Part shown: piece after piece, positions 1-8,149 of the stretch
Position numbering within the stretch: position 1 is the first letter of the stretch
How the letters are laid out: each line of letters begins with the position of its first letter
NCBI GenBank assembly: GCA_013388905.1
Contig: JACAEI010000014.1
Span: 1 to 36,115 of the forward strand
Reading direction: 5' to 3'
Source of the DNA: Candidatus Bathyarchaeota archaeon
GTDB taxonomy: Archaea; Thermoproteota; Bathyarchaeia; Bathyarchaeales; Bathycorpusculaceae
DNA: 36,115 nucleotides
Made by a program: the position numbers and the translations under genes
Notes under the pieces: generated by a model
What the model saw: the letters and a program-made list of their open reading frames with translations, nothing else
Database searches by the model: none
Told to the model about the DNA's origin: nothing

Positions 1-80
1 GTGGATTCGAAAAATGGAAAATATTCACAAGCGAAGAGGATTATGACAGTTACATTGAAACCAGAAAACACAAAAGATAA
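1..80 (+). CDS. C-terminal fragment of a gene cut by the window edge (possible)
   Basis: Reading from base 3, an open frame enters from outside the window and stops at TAA 78-80. The last 25 residues are hydrophilic and charged, with GFEKWKIFTSEEDYDSY followed by a basic tail ending KHKR. This looks like the end of a soluble protein. The other two forward frames give less protein-like sequence. There is too little to name a family, and the segment could be chance. Confidence 0.35.
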   Translation, partial: GFEKWKIFTSEEDYDSYIETRKHKR

Positions 81-202
81 CGTGTTTTGTCATTAGCATT
101 GCCCTAAAAACAATGCGGGTGAGAAAGATTTAGCTGCTGAAACTTGATTCTCATTCTAGACACTTTTCCTCTTTGCTCTTTATATGAAATGGAGGAATAT
201 TG

Positions 203-343
203 GTGAAAGAGTCATGGTTTCAGATCAAAAGGGATTATTGGGGATTCGTAATTCCAGCAGCATCGGTTTTTGTTTTAGTACCTGCGAAATGTTTAAAACG
301 AGAGTTTAAAGCTATACCAGATTATCATTATCTAGCAACGTAA
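203..343 (+). CDS. Possible 46-residue small membrane protein
   Basis: A GTG start at 203 follows a GGAGG-like ribosome-binding site (about 191-196) at good spacing. The frame runs 46 residues to TAA 341-343. It has a basic, aromatic N-terminus (KESWFQIKRDYWG), a short hydrophobic stretch (FVIPAASVFVLVP) that could just span a membrane, and a basic C-terminal part. I recognise no family. The ribosome-binding site and the positive residues flanking the hydrophobic stretch are the only support. It may be a chance ORF or a decayed remnant. Confidence 0.25.
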   Translation: MKESWFQIKRDYWGFVIPAASVFVLVPAKCLKREFKAIPDYHYLAT

Positions 344-483
344 TGGGCGTGATTGATCAATGTTACTTGTTAAACTCAGTCCACTCCATCAAATCGTTTT
401 TCTTGTTATCATGAATCAACACGCTATTGTTCTTCTCAAATCAAACACTCAATGAAACATGGAGTCTATAACGTAGTTCAGGT
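344..483. other. Non-coding end of the first intergenic stretch
   Basis: The 81-483 stretch holds only the small ORF at 203-343. I see no tRNA-like fold, CRISPR repeat or convincing promoter in the remainder. The 10-bp palindrome ATTGATCAAT at 352-361 is the only visible symmetry and has no assigned role. Confidence 0.4.
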
Positions 484-1689
484 TTAAGCGATTGATTTTT
501 GCTTTTTCAGTTCTGAGCGAATGCTGAGTAGCGAAGCTGTTGCTATAAACTGTGTTGCCAGCACATAGAGTATTACTAGGATGATCGGTTTTTCCAGTTC
601 AATTAGAATGCCATAGATGGCGCCGCTTATGAGAAAACCAAAGCCGTAGGCTGTGTTGAATATGCCGTAGGCTGTTCCTCGTGAAACGATTGGTGTGAGT
701 TCTGAAACTGCTGCTCGGTATATGGATTCTTGCATTCCGAGCACTAAACCGAAGACGGCAGCGGCAATTACTATCATGGGTAGTTCTATAGCTAATAAGG
801 TAAGTATAGGCGGAAATATGGAGAGAATAAATAGAATTATCAATATTCCAAGACCATGTTTGTCGTAGGCGTATCCGCTAATCAAAGCAACAGGCGCATC
901 TATGCCTTGAATGAGTAGGTAAATAACCGGCACCATCCATGCTTGCGATTGCGGAAGAATTGCCGCTGCCTTGTACAAGATTAGCGAGAAAGTTATAAGC
1001 CCAAGAGTGTTCAAAAAAACTGCTAAAGTGTAAACGTAGAACGGCTTCGCTAACTTCTCTTTTTTTTCTTCCATTTTTTGTGGTTCAGCAACTATCATTT
1101 TAGTGCCGACTTTTTTGTAAGTGTAAACAAGAGCCACTATAAGCAGTAGGAATGGTATGAAAAGGAAACTGAAAGTAAACTGGTAATCAATTGTGACAAA
1201 CATTAGTGTAGCCACTATCGCAGGTCCAATGATTGCACCTATCTGGTCTAGAAGTTCATGAATGCCAAAGGCTTTGCCAGCTCCAACATCCTTGCTTATG
1301 ACTGACAATACGGTGTCTCTTGAAGGTGACCTAAAGGCTTTTCCAAATCTTTCAAGCAGGACAAGGATTATGGCAACCTCTAAACCTAGTGGGATTCCCA
1401 AAAAAGGAATTGCAATTATTAAGCCATAGCCGAGAAATATAAAGAACCAGTAGGCACGGGTTGTATCGGCTAAGAATCCGCTGATAAGTCTTACGGCATA
1501 GCCCAAAAAATCACCTAATCCACCTACCAAGCCCACTATCACCGCTGTAGCACCTAAAAATTCAAGATAGCTGGGAACGATGCCCCTGGAACCTTCATAA
1601 ACTATGTCGCCCAACAGGCTTATGATTCCCAACAGAAGAATAGCAACATATATGTTTCTACGATTATTTACATCTGTTTCTGGTTGCAA
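484..1689 (-). CDS. MFS permease
   Basis: A 401-residue polytopic protein of the major facilitator superfamily, predicted to sit in the cytoplasmic membrane and move a small solute by secondary transport. About 12 hydrophobic segments occur in two groups of six, separated by a charged cytoplasmic loop near residues 195-215 (KKVGTK, EPQKMEEKKEKLAK). The loop after helix 4 carries ERFGKAFRSPSRDTVLS, a form of the basic MFS loop motif common in uncharacterised archaeal and bacterial permeases. The start is TTG at 1687-1689, with GAGGCG about 10 bases upstream. It is divergent from the MscS gene and appears monocistronic. The substrate cannot be read from the sequence; drug or metabolite efflux is possible. 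Confidence 0.85.
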   Translation of the reverse strand: MQPETDVNNRRNIYVAILLLGIISLLGDIVYEGSRGIVPSYLEFLGATAVIVGLVGGLGDFLGYAVRLISGFLADTTRAYWFFIFLGYGLIIAIPFLGIPLGLEVAIILVLLERFGKAFRSPSRDTVLSVISKDVGAGKAFGIHELLDQIGAIIGPAIVATLMFVTIDYQFTFSFLFIPFLLLIVALVYTYKKVGTKMIVAEPQKMEEKKEKLAKPFYVYTLAVFLNTLGLITFSLILYKAAAILPQSQAWMVPVIYLLIQGIDAPVALISGYAYDKHGLGILIILFILSIFPPILTLLAIELPMIVIAAAVFGLVLGMQESIYRAAVSELTPIVSRGTAYGIFNTAYGFGFLISGAIYGILIELEKPIILVILYVLATQFIATASLLSIRSELKKQKSIA

Positions 1690-1785
1690 ACTTGCTACGC
1701 CTCTATGATATTCTGGGGTAGTTTTTAACTTGAGTAACGTGAAGATAAAGTTTGTTAAATTAGGTTAAAAAAGCCGAAGACAAAG

Positions 1786-1797
1786 AGTTTATAAAAG
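1786..1797 (+). promoter_or_regulatory. Probable TATA box for the mscS-like gene
   Basis: The sequence AGTTTATAAAAG lies about 42-50 bases before the TTG start at 1837. That is a normal distance for an archaeal TATA element with a short leader carrying the ribosome-binding site GGAG at 1824-1827. Confidence 0.55.
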
Positions 1798-1836
1798 CAT
1801 TTTCAGCACACATAAGAAAAGAAGGAGAAACATGGT

Positions 1837-2628
1837 TTGAGTTGGGAATTTCTTGATATGCAGACGCCTCTTGGGCTTACTGTGGGACAGATTTTATCGA
1901 TAATTGTAGTTGTTACTGTGACTTTTGTTTTAGAACGGCTTGTGACACGTTATTTGCGAAGATTTGGAAAACGAGCACATTTAGCACCGAATGTTTCAAG
2001 TAGTCTAGTATTGACTTTTCGTATTTTAATTATATTTAGCGCTACTTTGGTTATGATTCGAATGGGTGGTTTAACTACTGATTGGTTTATTGCTTTTTCT
2101 GCACTTGGTGGTGCTGCTGTAGGTTTTGCATCTCAGCAAACCATTGGAAACTTTATTGCTGGTCTCTATTTGCTCGCAGCACGTCCTTTTAAAGTTGGAG
2201 ATTACGTTCGCGTAGGAGCAGTTGAGGGAATCGTGCAGGAGATTACAATTAATTACACGAAAATTTTAACGATTAGCAATAATCTTGCCTCGCTAAGTAA
2301 TATTCAAATCTTGCAGAGAGACATCATTGATTGTGCGTATGAGGATGAGCATGGTGCACATCTTTATTGTTATACTTTTGAAATAGGCTTTGACCATAGC
2401 GTTTCTAGCGAAAGAATTGCACACATTTTCAATGAGGTGTTTGAGCAGTATAAGCATTTGTTGCCAAAAAAGCCTAGTTGCATGCTGGTTAGGTCTGGTG
2501 CCTTTGAAAGGGTTTACATGGTTTATCTTTATGTGGAGCATTCAGACGATGTTTTTGGTTTGAGACCACAAATTGCTGAAGAAGTGTTCAAGCGTTGGGA
2601 TATGGAACGCGCAAGGCTGAAGCAGTAA
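1837..2628 (+). CDS. mscS: MscS-family mechanosensitive ion channel
   Basis: A 263-residue small-conductance mechanosensitive channel. It opens under membrane tension to release solutes during hypo-osmotic shock. Three hydrophobic segments lie at about residues 14-34, 57-78 and 83-115. The third is the Gly/Ala-rich pore helix (LGGAAVGFASQQTIGNF), followed by the beta-domain signature RPFKVGDYVRVGAVEGIVQEI. A C-terminal alpha/beta domain follows, as in the family. Length is close to E. coli MscS (286). The start is TTG 1837, because the ATG at 1832 is followed at once by an in-frame stop. GGAG at 1824-1827 fits the TTG. Confidence 0.9.
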   Translation: MSWEFLDMQTPLGLTVGQILSIIVVVTVTFVLERLVTRYLRRFGKRAHLAPNVSSSLVLTFRILIIFSATLVMIRMGGLTTDWFIAFSALGGAAVGFASQQTIGNFIAGLYLLAARPFKVGDYVRVGAVEGIVQEITINYTKILTISNNLASLSNIQILQRDIIDCAYEDEHGAHLYCYTFEIGFDHSVSSERIAHIFNEVFEQYKHLLPKKPSCMLVRSGAFERVYMVYLYVEHSDDVFGLRPQIAEEVFKRWDMERARLKQ

Positions 2629-2652
2629 ATGCTTAAGTTAGCGAGAATCGCG

Positions 2653-2662
2653 GTTTATATAG
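2653..2662 (+). promoter_or_regulatory. Probable TATA box for the FKBP gene
   Basis: GTTTATATAG lies about 65 bases upstream of the FKBP start, in the short gap after the mscS-like gene. It matches the archaeal TATA consensus and suggests the FKBP gene has its own promoter. Confidence 0.45.
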
Positions 2663-2723
2663 CGAAAGTTTTTATTGCGGTTCAAAACTATTTTGGCAAA
2701 TACTGCCAAAAGGATGATTGGTT

Positions 2724-3434
2724 ATGGCTCTGCAAAAAGGCGACTTCACGCTCATAGATTATGTGGCTAAGGTGAAGGAAACTGGCGAAGTTTTCGATAC
2801 TACAAATGAAGAAATTGCTAAGAAGGAGCGTTTGTACAAAGAAGGCGAGATTTACGAGCCAAAGCTCGTGGTTATCGGCGAAGGCTGGGTTCTTAAAGCG
2901 TTAGACGAAAGCCTAGAGAAAATGGAGACCGGCAAAGCCACTTTAGTAGAGTTGGCCCCTGATAAGGCATTTGGAGAGCGAGACCCAGCAAAAATTAAAC
3001 GTGTTCCGTTGAAGCACTTGACAGCCAAAGGTATAAACCCGGCGCTTGGAATGCGCGTTGAGCACGATGGAAAAATGGCTACCGTGCGGGCAATTGGCGC
3101 TGGACGCGTTTTGTTGGACTTTAATCTTCCTTTAGCTGGAAAGACACTAGTTTACGAGGTTACAGTGAAGAAGAAGCTGGAAACTGAAAAAGAGAAAATT
3201 GCTGCGCTTATCCATCGTAGAATACCTGCTATCGAAGAGGTCAAATTCAAGTTTACGGTTAAACAGAAAAGTGTTAGCATGGAAATGCCTGAAGAAGCAT
3301 TCTACTTAGAGGGGATTCAAGTTGCTAAGAGAGGCATAGCCATGGATATACAAAAGTTTTTCCCAAAAATAACTGCGGTTAAATTCACCGAAACCTTTAA
3401 GGTTAGTGAGCCTAAAAAAGAAACAAAAACTTAG
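2724..3434 (+). CDS. FKBP-type peptidyl-prolyl cis-trans isomerase (SlyD-like, long archaeal form)
   Basis: A cytoplasmic protein-folding enzyme of about 236 residues that catalyses proline cis-trans isomerisation and acts as a chaperone. The FKBP half begins KGDFTLIDYVAKVKETGEVFDTT and continues with VIGEGWVLKALDESLEKM and LAPDKAFGERDPAKIKRVP. The insert-in-flap chaperone region follows (GMRVEHDGKMATVRAIGAGR), and the FKBP fold closes with FNLPLAGKTLVYEVTV. An extra C-terminal domain of about 80 residues is typical of the long archaeal FKBPs. ATG 2724 is preferred; an in-frame TTG at 2718 would add two residues. Its stop codon overlaps the stop of the convergent GT2 gene. Confidence 0.9.
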   Translation: MALQKGDFTLIDYVAKVKETGEVFDTTNEEIAKKERLYKEGEIYEPKLVVIGEGWVLKALDESLEKMETGKATLVELAPDKAFGERDPAKIKRVPLKHLTAKGINPALGMRVEHDGKMATVRAIGAGRVLLDFNLPLAGKTLVYEVTVKKKLETEKEKIAALIHRRIPAIEEVKFKFTVKQKSVSMEMPEEAFYLEGIQVAKRGIAMDIQKFFPKITAVKFTETFKVSEPKKETKT

Positions 3435-4708
3435 CTTTTGCTGTTTGTTACGAATCCGTGTGGTGTTTTGGGCCACGTTTTTACTTTGAAGACGTATGGA
3501 AATATGGCAATCCAGTGATATAGGTAAAAAAACAGCAATGGAAACAAAAGTAATGCTTTAAAACCCCTTGCTCTGTAAATGCGAATTGCTATCCCAAGAT
3601 TCCAGATTACCCAGGGAGTAAGCCATACGTAGGCTGGTAAGAAATTTGTTGTTATAGGTAACTGTAGAAAGAAAATGAGCCATAAAGTAAGCGTGAAGTA
3701 GTAGCCTAAGATGGAAATTGGAGCAATTAGATAATGGAAGTCAAGGGGCTTTTTATAATAATGTTTTAAATATGTGAATGCAACTTGAAAGTGTCCACGG
3801 AGCCATCTTGCTCTCTGTTTGAAAAAGTCGCTCCACCATGGAACTTTCTCATCATAGACCGCAGTTTCAGAGCACCAGCCTATTTTGTAACCCTTGGCTG
3901 TTAACTTGGTAAATAAGGCAAAATCTTCAGTTAATGACCACTCATCCCAGTATCCTACTTTTTCCAGAACATCTTTCTTTATTGCCTCTCCAGTTCCACC
4001 TAAAGCAGCATTTTTGTCCAATGCTGACCTAACCCTCTGGAATAAATCGGTAAACGAAATAAACTCGAGCTCTGCTAATTTTGTTACAAGGTTAAAATTT
4101 GGGTTTCCTGTTTCAATTCTTGTTTGAATAGCATCATAGTCTGGGAAATACCTGCTTATTTTTTCTAGAAAATCTTCCGGGACACGATTGTCCGCGTCCA
4201 TTATAACTATAATTTCGACTGTTGCGTGGGCTGCTCCATAATTTAATGCTACTGATTTTCCAGGCTTTTCAAATAGATTCAATGGAATCACTCGTTTGTC
4301 TCTGAATTTTCTTACTTTTTCGAAAGTTTTGTCTATGCAATTATGGCTGACAACAAAAACCTCGAAGTTCTTGTAGGTTTGGTTTTTTAAATCAGTCAAA
4401 ATATTCGTTATCACTGCCTCTTCATCTTTGGCTGGAATGACAATGCTGTATTTGCCTCTGAACGAATGGCTTGGAGCGCCTCTGGGCTGAAGTACTAAGC
4501 CTAATATGGCATACCCCATCCAAAAACTTCCTAACACGGTCATTAGAAAAGTTTCAAAAAAAGTAAAGGCGGTTAGGTCTATTATCCATGTTGTAGAATG
4601 TTTAATGGAGGGAAAGAATGTTGTTGCCATTGTTAATGATGTGATTCCGATTACAAAAGCAAACAGTATCATATCTTTTCTTGAGCGAATGCCCATCTTT
4701 TCAAGCAT
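3431..4708 (-). CDS. Membrane glycosyltransferase family 2 (processive type)
   Basis: A 425-residue inverting GT2 enzyme predicted to polymerise or transfer sugars at the membrane from nucleotide-sugar donors. Two N-terminal membrane segments (about 14-30 and 50-73) precede the GT-A domain, which starts YSIVIPAKDEE. Catalytic motifs are DAD at 171-173 for metal and donor binding, TED at 260-262 for the base, and QRARW at 298-302, the Q(Q/R)xRW motif of hyaluronan- and cellulose-synthase-like enzymes. Three or four further hydrophobic segments follow. The start overlaps the end of the upstream dehydrogenase gene by 8 bases, implying translational coupling. The product is unknown; a surface polysaccharide or glycan is the likely outcome. 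Confidence 0.87.
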   Translation of the reverse strand: MLEKMGIRSRKDMILFAFVIGITSLTMATTFFPSIKHSTTWIIDLTAFTFFETFLMTVLGSFWMGYAILGLVLQPRGAPSHSFRGKYSIVIPAKDEEAVITNILTDLKNQTYKNFEVFVVSHNCIDKTFEKVRKFRDKRVIPLNLFEKPGKSVALNYGAAHATVEIIVIMDADNRVPEDFLEKISRYFPDYDAIQTRIETGNPNFNLVTKLAELEFISFTDLFQRVRSALDKNAALGGTGEAIKKDVLEKVGYWDEWSLTEDFALFTKLTAKGYKIGWCSETAVYDEKVPWWSDFFKQRARWLRGHFQVAFTYLKHYYKKPLDFHYLIAPISILGYYFTLTLWLIFFLQLPITTNFLPAYVWLTPWVIWNLGIAIRIYRARGFKALLLFPLLFFYLYHWIAIFPYVFKVKTWPKTPHGFVTNSKS

Positions 4709-5540
4709 AGTTTTCTATTTCCTCTTTTAACTTTTTCTGCCACAATTTGTAGAATTTGTCGGTCAGTATAGCACCTTCTAAAAGCTCGCTGCGCATCACG
4801 CTTAACAAATATCGAGTGTCTTTTGGAAGACAGTGTCCACCTACGCCATCCGTTGCATCGAGAACTTGGATATGATAGTCGTATTCTGGCCGCTTAAGTG
4901 TATTACAAGCAGTCTTAACTTCTTCGAAGGAGATTGCAAACTTTTTACAAGTGATAGTTAACGATTCTGCAAAAGCTATTTCAACGAATCGATAAGCGTT
5001 CTCCGTTATCTTTGCAAGCTCAGCTACCTCAAGCGATAAAACTTTATGCAGTGGAATGTTCGCTTTGAAATAAAATTCCTCATCTGCCATCAAGCTTTCT
5101 TCGTTCAATGCGCCAAGGATTCTTTTCCGAACTACATCATACTTTGTGGAATCTCCTGACCAACATCTATGTGGACAATGAACCAGACGTTTAAACCCAA
5201 AACGCTCTGCAATCTGTCTGCACGCTCCAACTGCAACAGTCGATTCAATGGCAACCAAAGCGTTTGACTGCAACCGCGCAATCTCGTTGCATAAGTCAAA
5301 AATCGCCAACATATCCAACGTGTTATCACCATTGATTCCAGCATTAACTATGGTAACATATACATCAGCCTCCACTGGTGAATGGAAAACCGCAATTAAT
5401 TTTGAGGATTTTTCCAACTTATCAAGGCTTATGTCGTACCCAACGACGTCAAAAAATCGGGCAAATTGAACAGCGGTTGGAAGTCCAACAGTTCCAGGTT
5501 CTGTAACTTGACCTTTCAAAAATAAAACCTCGAAGTTCAA
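4701..5540 (-). CDS. Shortened UDP-glucose/GDP-mannose dehydrogenase-family protein
   Basis: A relative of NAD-dependent nucleotide-sugar 6-dehydrogenases, which oxidise UDP-sugars to uronic acids. Seen here: a Rossmann start with GTVGLPTAVQFARFFDVVGYDI (the first Gly of the usual GxGxxG is replaced by EPG), IESTVAVGA near 99-106, the central-domain helix with ELAKITENAYR (Lys177, Asn181) and the catalytic-Cys motif GVGGHCLPKD with Cys237. The protein ends 42 residues after that Cys, at 279 residues. Family members have about 400-440 and a C-terminal substrate-binding domain, which is missing. The N-terminal domain is also about 25 residues short. The start is TTG. It sits between a zinc-ribbon membrane protein and GT2 in one operon. 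It may be a divergent functional form or a partner protein. Confidence 0.75.
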   Translation of the reverse strand: MNFEVLFLKGQVTEPGTVGLPTAVQFARFFDVVGYDISLDKLEKSSKLIAVFHSPVEADVYVTIVNAGINGDNTLDMLAIFDLCNEIARLQSNALVAIESTVAVGACRQIAERFGFKRLVHCPHRCWSGDSTKYDVVRKRILGALNEESLMADEEFYFKANIPLHKVLSLEVAELAKITENAYRFVEIAFAESLTITCKKFAISFEEVKTACNTLKRPEYDYHIQVLDATDGVGGHCLPKDTRYLLSVMRSELLEGAILTDKFYKLWQKKLKEEIENYA

Positions 5541-5551
5541 TGCTGGACGGA

Positions 5552-6142
5552 TTATCTCCTATTTTCTATCTTTTCGTTCGAGTCTAAAACTCCAACTTTA
5601 ACATCTGCTTTTCCTTCATTGTCGCTTGCAGTGCCCAAAACTTCGTTACAATATGGACATACATTCACGAGTTTCGTCTGTTTGCCACTGAAATCTAGCA
5701 TAATTAGAGGCTTGCTAAAAACTTTCTTACAATTAGGACAGGAGATGACCATAGAATTCGCTTGTAAAACCTGAGCCTTAACCCGATTATTACTGGACAG
5801 CATCTGCGCTGATGTGGGTTTCTGTTGCTGTTGTGGTTGTGGTGCAGGCAACTCCACACACTTAACAGTAGGCTTCTGCTTCCTACTTATGCGAAGATCC
5901 CAAATCAAAATGGCGCTACTAAAAACCATAGGCAAAATCAGACAAATGCCTATTAAACGCTCAAGAGTCCACATGGGCAAAAGCCAATTAGAACTAGACT
6001 GCAAACCATAGTAGTATAAGTCGCCATGAATCATGTAATCAAGTCTATACATCAAAAAGACTCCAAAAGCTGAACTAAAAATCGCAAATATGATGACTAA
6101 GCGCATGATGGAGTTACTATCAGTTGAAACCTTCGTATTCAT
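5552..6142 (-). CDS. Two-helix membrane protein with C-terminal zinc ribbon
   Basis: A 196-residue protein of no family I can name. Two hydrophobic segments at about residues 12-32 and 58-82 flank a short YYYGLQSSSNW loop. A Pro/Gln linker (APQPQQQQKP) follows, then a soluble domain with two CxxC pairs (CPNCKKVF and CPYCNEVL) about 26 residues apart. That layout is a zinc ribbon on the cytoplasmic side. It starts at ATG 6142 and ends 11 bases before the shortened dehydrogenase, whose likely ribosome-binding site AGGAG overlaps its stop region. It is probably the first gene of the surface-glycan operon. The role is unknown; a scaffold or regulator is possible. Confidence 0.7.
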   Translation of the reverse strand: MNTKVSTDSNSIMRLVIIFAIFSSAFGVFLMYRLDYMIHGDLYYYGLQSSSNWLLPMWTLERLIGICLILPMVFSSAILIWDLRISRKQKPTVKCVELPAPQPQQQQKPTSAQMLSSNNRVKAQVLQANSMVISCPNCKKVFSKPLIMLDFSGKQTKLVNVCPYCNEVLGTASDNEGKADVKVGVLDSNEKIENRR

Positions 6143-6232
6143 AATCTGAACCCAAATGTGAATACAACTTGAAATGACTAAAGCATTATGACTTCGAAAT
6201 CTAGATTCAAGGACAATATCTAAAATATTAGG

Positions 6233-7288
6233 CTATTTTGCTATAACCTCAGTTACCTTTACAAGTCGCTTACAAGCGTCATGATTCAAAGTTGACTTAT
6301 TAAGAATAGTATATCTTTCACGCCTAATGGTGCCGGCCAACTCCAACGCTCTCATTAAATCCTCATTTTCTATGCCCAAATCTTTAGCGTTTGTTGGCGC
6401 ACCCAACTTTTTCAAAGTATCCTTTATGCGTTTCCAGTTGGCTCTATGCAAATGAGCCATAATAATCGTTCCAACACCGCATCTCTCGCCGTGTAAGGAA
6501 TGATTGGGCTTTATCATTTCAAGGGCGTGGCTGAAGAGATGTTCTGATCCACTGCATGGGCGACTGCTTCCAGCAATGCTCATGGACACACCGCAGCTGA
6601 TTAAAGCTTCAATAAGCACTCGTAGACCCTCTTCGTTTTCTCTTTTAATTGAATCGGCATTTTCCATCACGAGCTTGGCACTCATCAACGCTAGGCTTGC
6701 AGCATACCCGCCATAATACTCGTTTGTCTCTTCATGTGCCAACTTCCAATCTCTCACAGCTGTAAACTTTGCAATCACGTCTCCGCAACCGCTCACTGCA
6801 AGACGCCAAGGTGCTTGACTAATAATATTTGTATCCGCAATAATAGCAATAGGTGCCTGAGCCATAACCGAATAAGGCTTTTCAAAACCCTTAATCGAGG
6901 ACAAAGGACTGGCAATGCCATCGTGAGAAGCCGTGGTTGGAACACTAATGAAGGGTATCTCCTGATGGGCAGCGCTTAGTTTTGCAACATCAATTTTTGT
7001 TCCGCCACCCACTCCAAAAACGACTTGAGGCTTCAAAACCCTAATCTTTTCTTCGACAGCCGCCACATCTTCTATAGTAGAGGAGCCTACAAGAAAAATG
7101 TTAACTTCCAAGCCCTCTTGTTCAAGCAGTTCCTTAACAGTTTTGCCAGCAACCCCATAAGTTTTTTGCCCAGCAACTATAAGCGCTGATTTTGTAAATC
7201 CTAATCGTAATGCAATTTCACCTACACTCTTAATGGTTCCGTCTCCCACTAATACTTCTCTTGGAAGCTGCATGCGGTGATGTTTCAT
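6233..7288 (-). CDS. egsA: sn-Glycerol-1-phosphate dehydrogenase
   Basis: This enzyme reduces dihydroxyacetone phosphate with NAD(P)H to sn-glycerol-1-phosphate, the archaeal lipid backbone. It is a cytoplasmic Zn enzyme of the iron-containing alcohol dehydrogenase/glycerol dehydrogenase superfamily. The nucleotide-binding motif FGVGGGTKIDVAK lies near residues 91-103, VPTTASHDGIASP follows, and the predicted Zn ligands are Asp in SGCGDVIAK, His in SGSEHLFSHA and His in NHSLHGERCG. Length (about 351) matches the family. ATG 7288 is preferred; an in-frame TTG at 7294 adds two residues, and no strong ribosome-binding site decides between them. It is divergent from psmB and strong evidence for an archaeal source. 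Confidence 0.95.
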   Translation of the reverse strand: MKHHRMQLPREVLVGDGTIKSVGEIALRLGFTKSALIVAGQKTYGVAGKTVKELLEQEGLEVNIFLVGSSTIEDVAAVEEKIRVLKPQVVFGVGGGTKIDVAKLSAAHQEIPFISVPTTASHDGIASPLSSIKGFEKPYSVMAQAPIAIIADTNIISQAPWRLAVSGCGDVIAKFTAVRDWKLAHEETNEYYGGYAASLALMSAKLVMENADSIKRENEEGLRVLIEALISCGVSMSIAGSSRPCSGSEHLFSHALEMIKPNHSLHGERCGVGTIIMAHLHRANWKRIKDTLKKLGAPTNAKDLGIENEDLMRALELAGTIRRERYTILNKSTLNHDACKRLVKVTEVIAK

Positions 7289-7337
7289 CGACAAATCTGA
7301 CCACTAATTCTAACCCTTATCTTTTCGTGATAGTGAA

Positions 7338-7350
7338 TGTTTAAACCTTT
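7338..7350 (-). promoter_or_regulatory. Probable BRE/TATA element for egsA
   Basis: On the minus strand the sequence reads AAAGGTTTAAACA, a purine-rich BRE-like start followed by TTTAAA. It lies about 50 bases before the G1P dehydrogenase start, at a typical archaeal promoter position. Confidence 0.5.
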
Positions 7351-7497
7351 TGAGAATCTAAGTAGCTACATTTAAAAATGTTGTTTTTTCTTATCGCCTT
7401 TAACCGTAATATTAATAAATCTCATGATTATGATATGATGTTGCTACTTCCTAGTGAAGTAAACTCGCGACCGTTTAGATTTTAGGAGAAAAATAGA

Positions 7498-8136
7498 ATG
7501 ATAAACAATGATGCAACTAACCGATTAGTGTTGAAAGGAACAACCACTATAGGCGTCGTATGCAAAGATGGTGTCATACTAGCTTCAGATACTCGTGTAA
7601 CCATGGGTTTCTACGTAGCTCACAAACATGGAAAAAAGATATACAAAATAGACGACCATATAGCCATGACAATCGCAGGGTCAGTCGCTGATGCACAGCG
7701 AACAGTTGACATATTAACAGCAAACGTGCAACTTTATAAACTAAATATTGGAAGACCATTACCCATAAACTCAGCTGCACGTCTAGTCGCAAATCTGCTA
7801 TTCTCATCCAGATACGCACCGCTTTTGACACAAGCACTGATAGGTGGCATAGACGACACAGGACCACACATCTATTCGCTAGATCCATTCGGAAGCCTAA
7901 CAGAAGAAAAATGCGTTGCCACCGGGTCGGGCTCGCCAATAGCCTACGGCATATTAGAAGACAGATATAAAGAAGGCGTAGCAATCAAAGAATTCTTGCC
8001 CATCATTGTCAAAGCAGTTAACTCTGCCATGAAACGTGATGCAGCAAGTGGAGACAGCTTCAATGTGGCAGTAATAAACGAGAAAGGCTACAGAGAATTG
8101 ACCGAAGAAGAAAAGAAAAAGCTCCTAGCAGGCTGA
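7498..8136 (+). CDS. psmB: Archaeal proteasome subunit beta
   Basis: The catalytic subunit of the 20S proteasome, an N-terminal-nucleophile threonine protease that degrades cytoplasmic proteins with alpha rings and AAA unfoldases. A 14-residue propeptide ends in Gly14, so processing would expose Thr15 of the TTTIGVVCKDGVILASDTR motif. The active-site Asp31 and the usual Lys47 region (HGKKIYKI) are present, and GSGSPIAYGILED is the conserved C-terminal part. Length of 212 residues is normal. ATG 7498 has AGGAG at 7484-7488. The aCPSF1 gene follows 13 bases later on the same strand and is probably co-transcribed. The alpha subunit is not in the window. Confidence 0.95.
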   Translation: MINNDATNRLVLKGTTTIGVVCKDGVILASDTRVTMGFYVAHKHGKKIYKIDDHIAMTIAGSVADAQRTVDILTANVQLYKLNIGRPLPINSAARLVANLLFSSRYAPLLTQALIGGIDDTGPHIYSLDPFGSLTEEKCVATGSGSPIAYGILEDRYKEGVAIKEFLPIIVKAVNSAMKRDAASGDSFNVAVINEKGYRELTEEEKKKLLAG

Positions 8137-8149
8137 GGAAGTAAAAACT

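Noticed and set aside
352-361. Palindrome ATTGATCAAT as an operator
   Set aside because: A single 10-bp palindrome is expected by chance in AT-rich DNA and is not near a plus-strand start.
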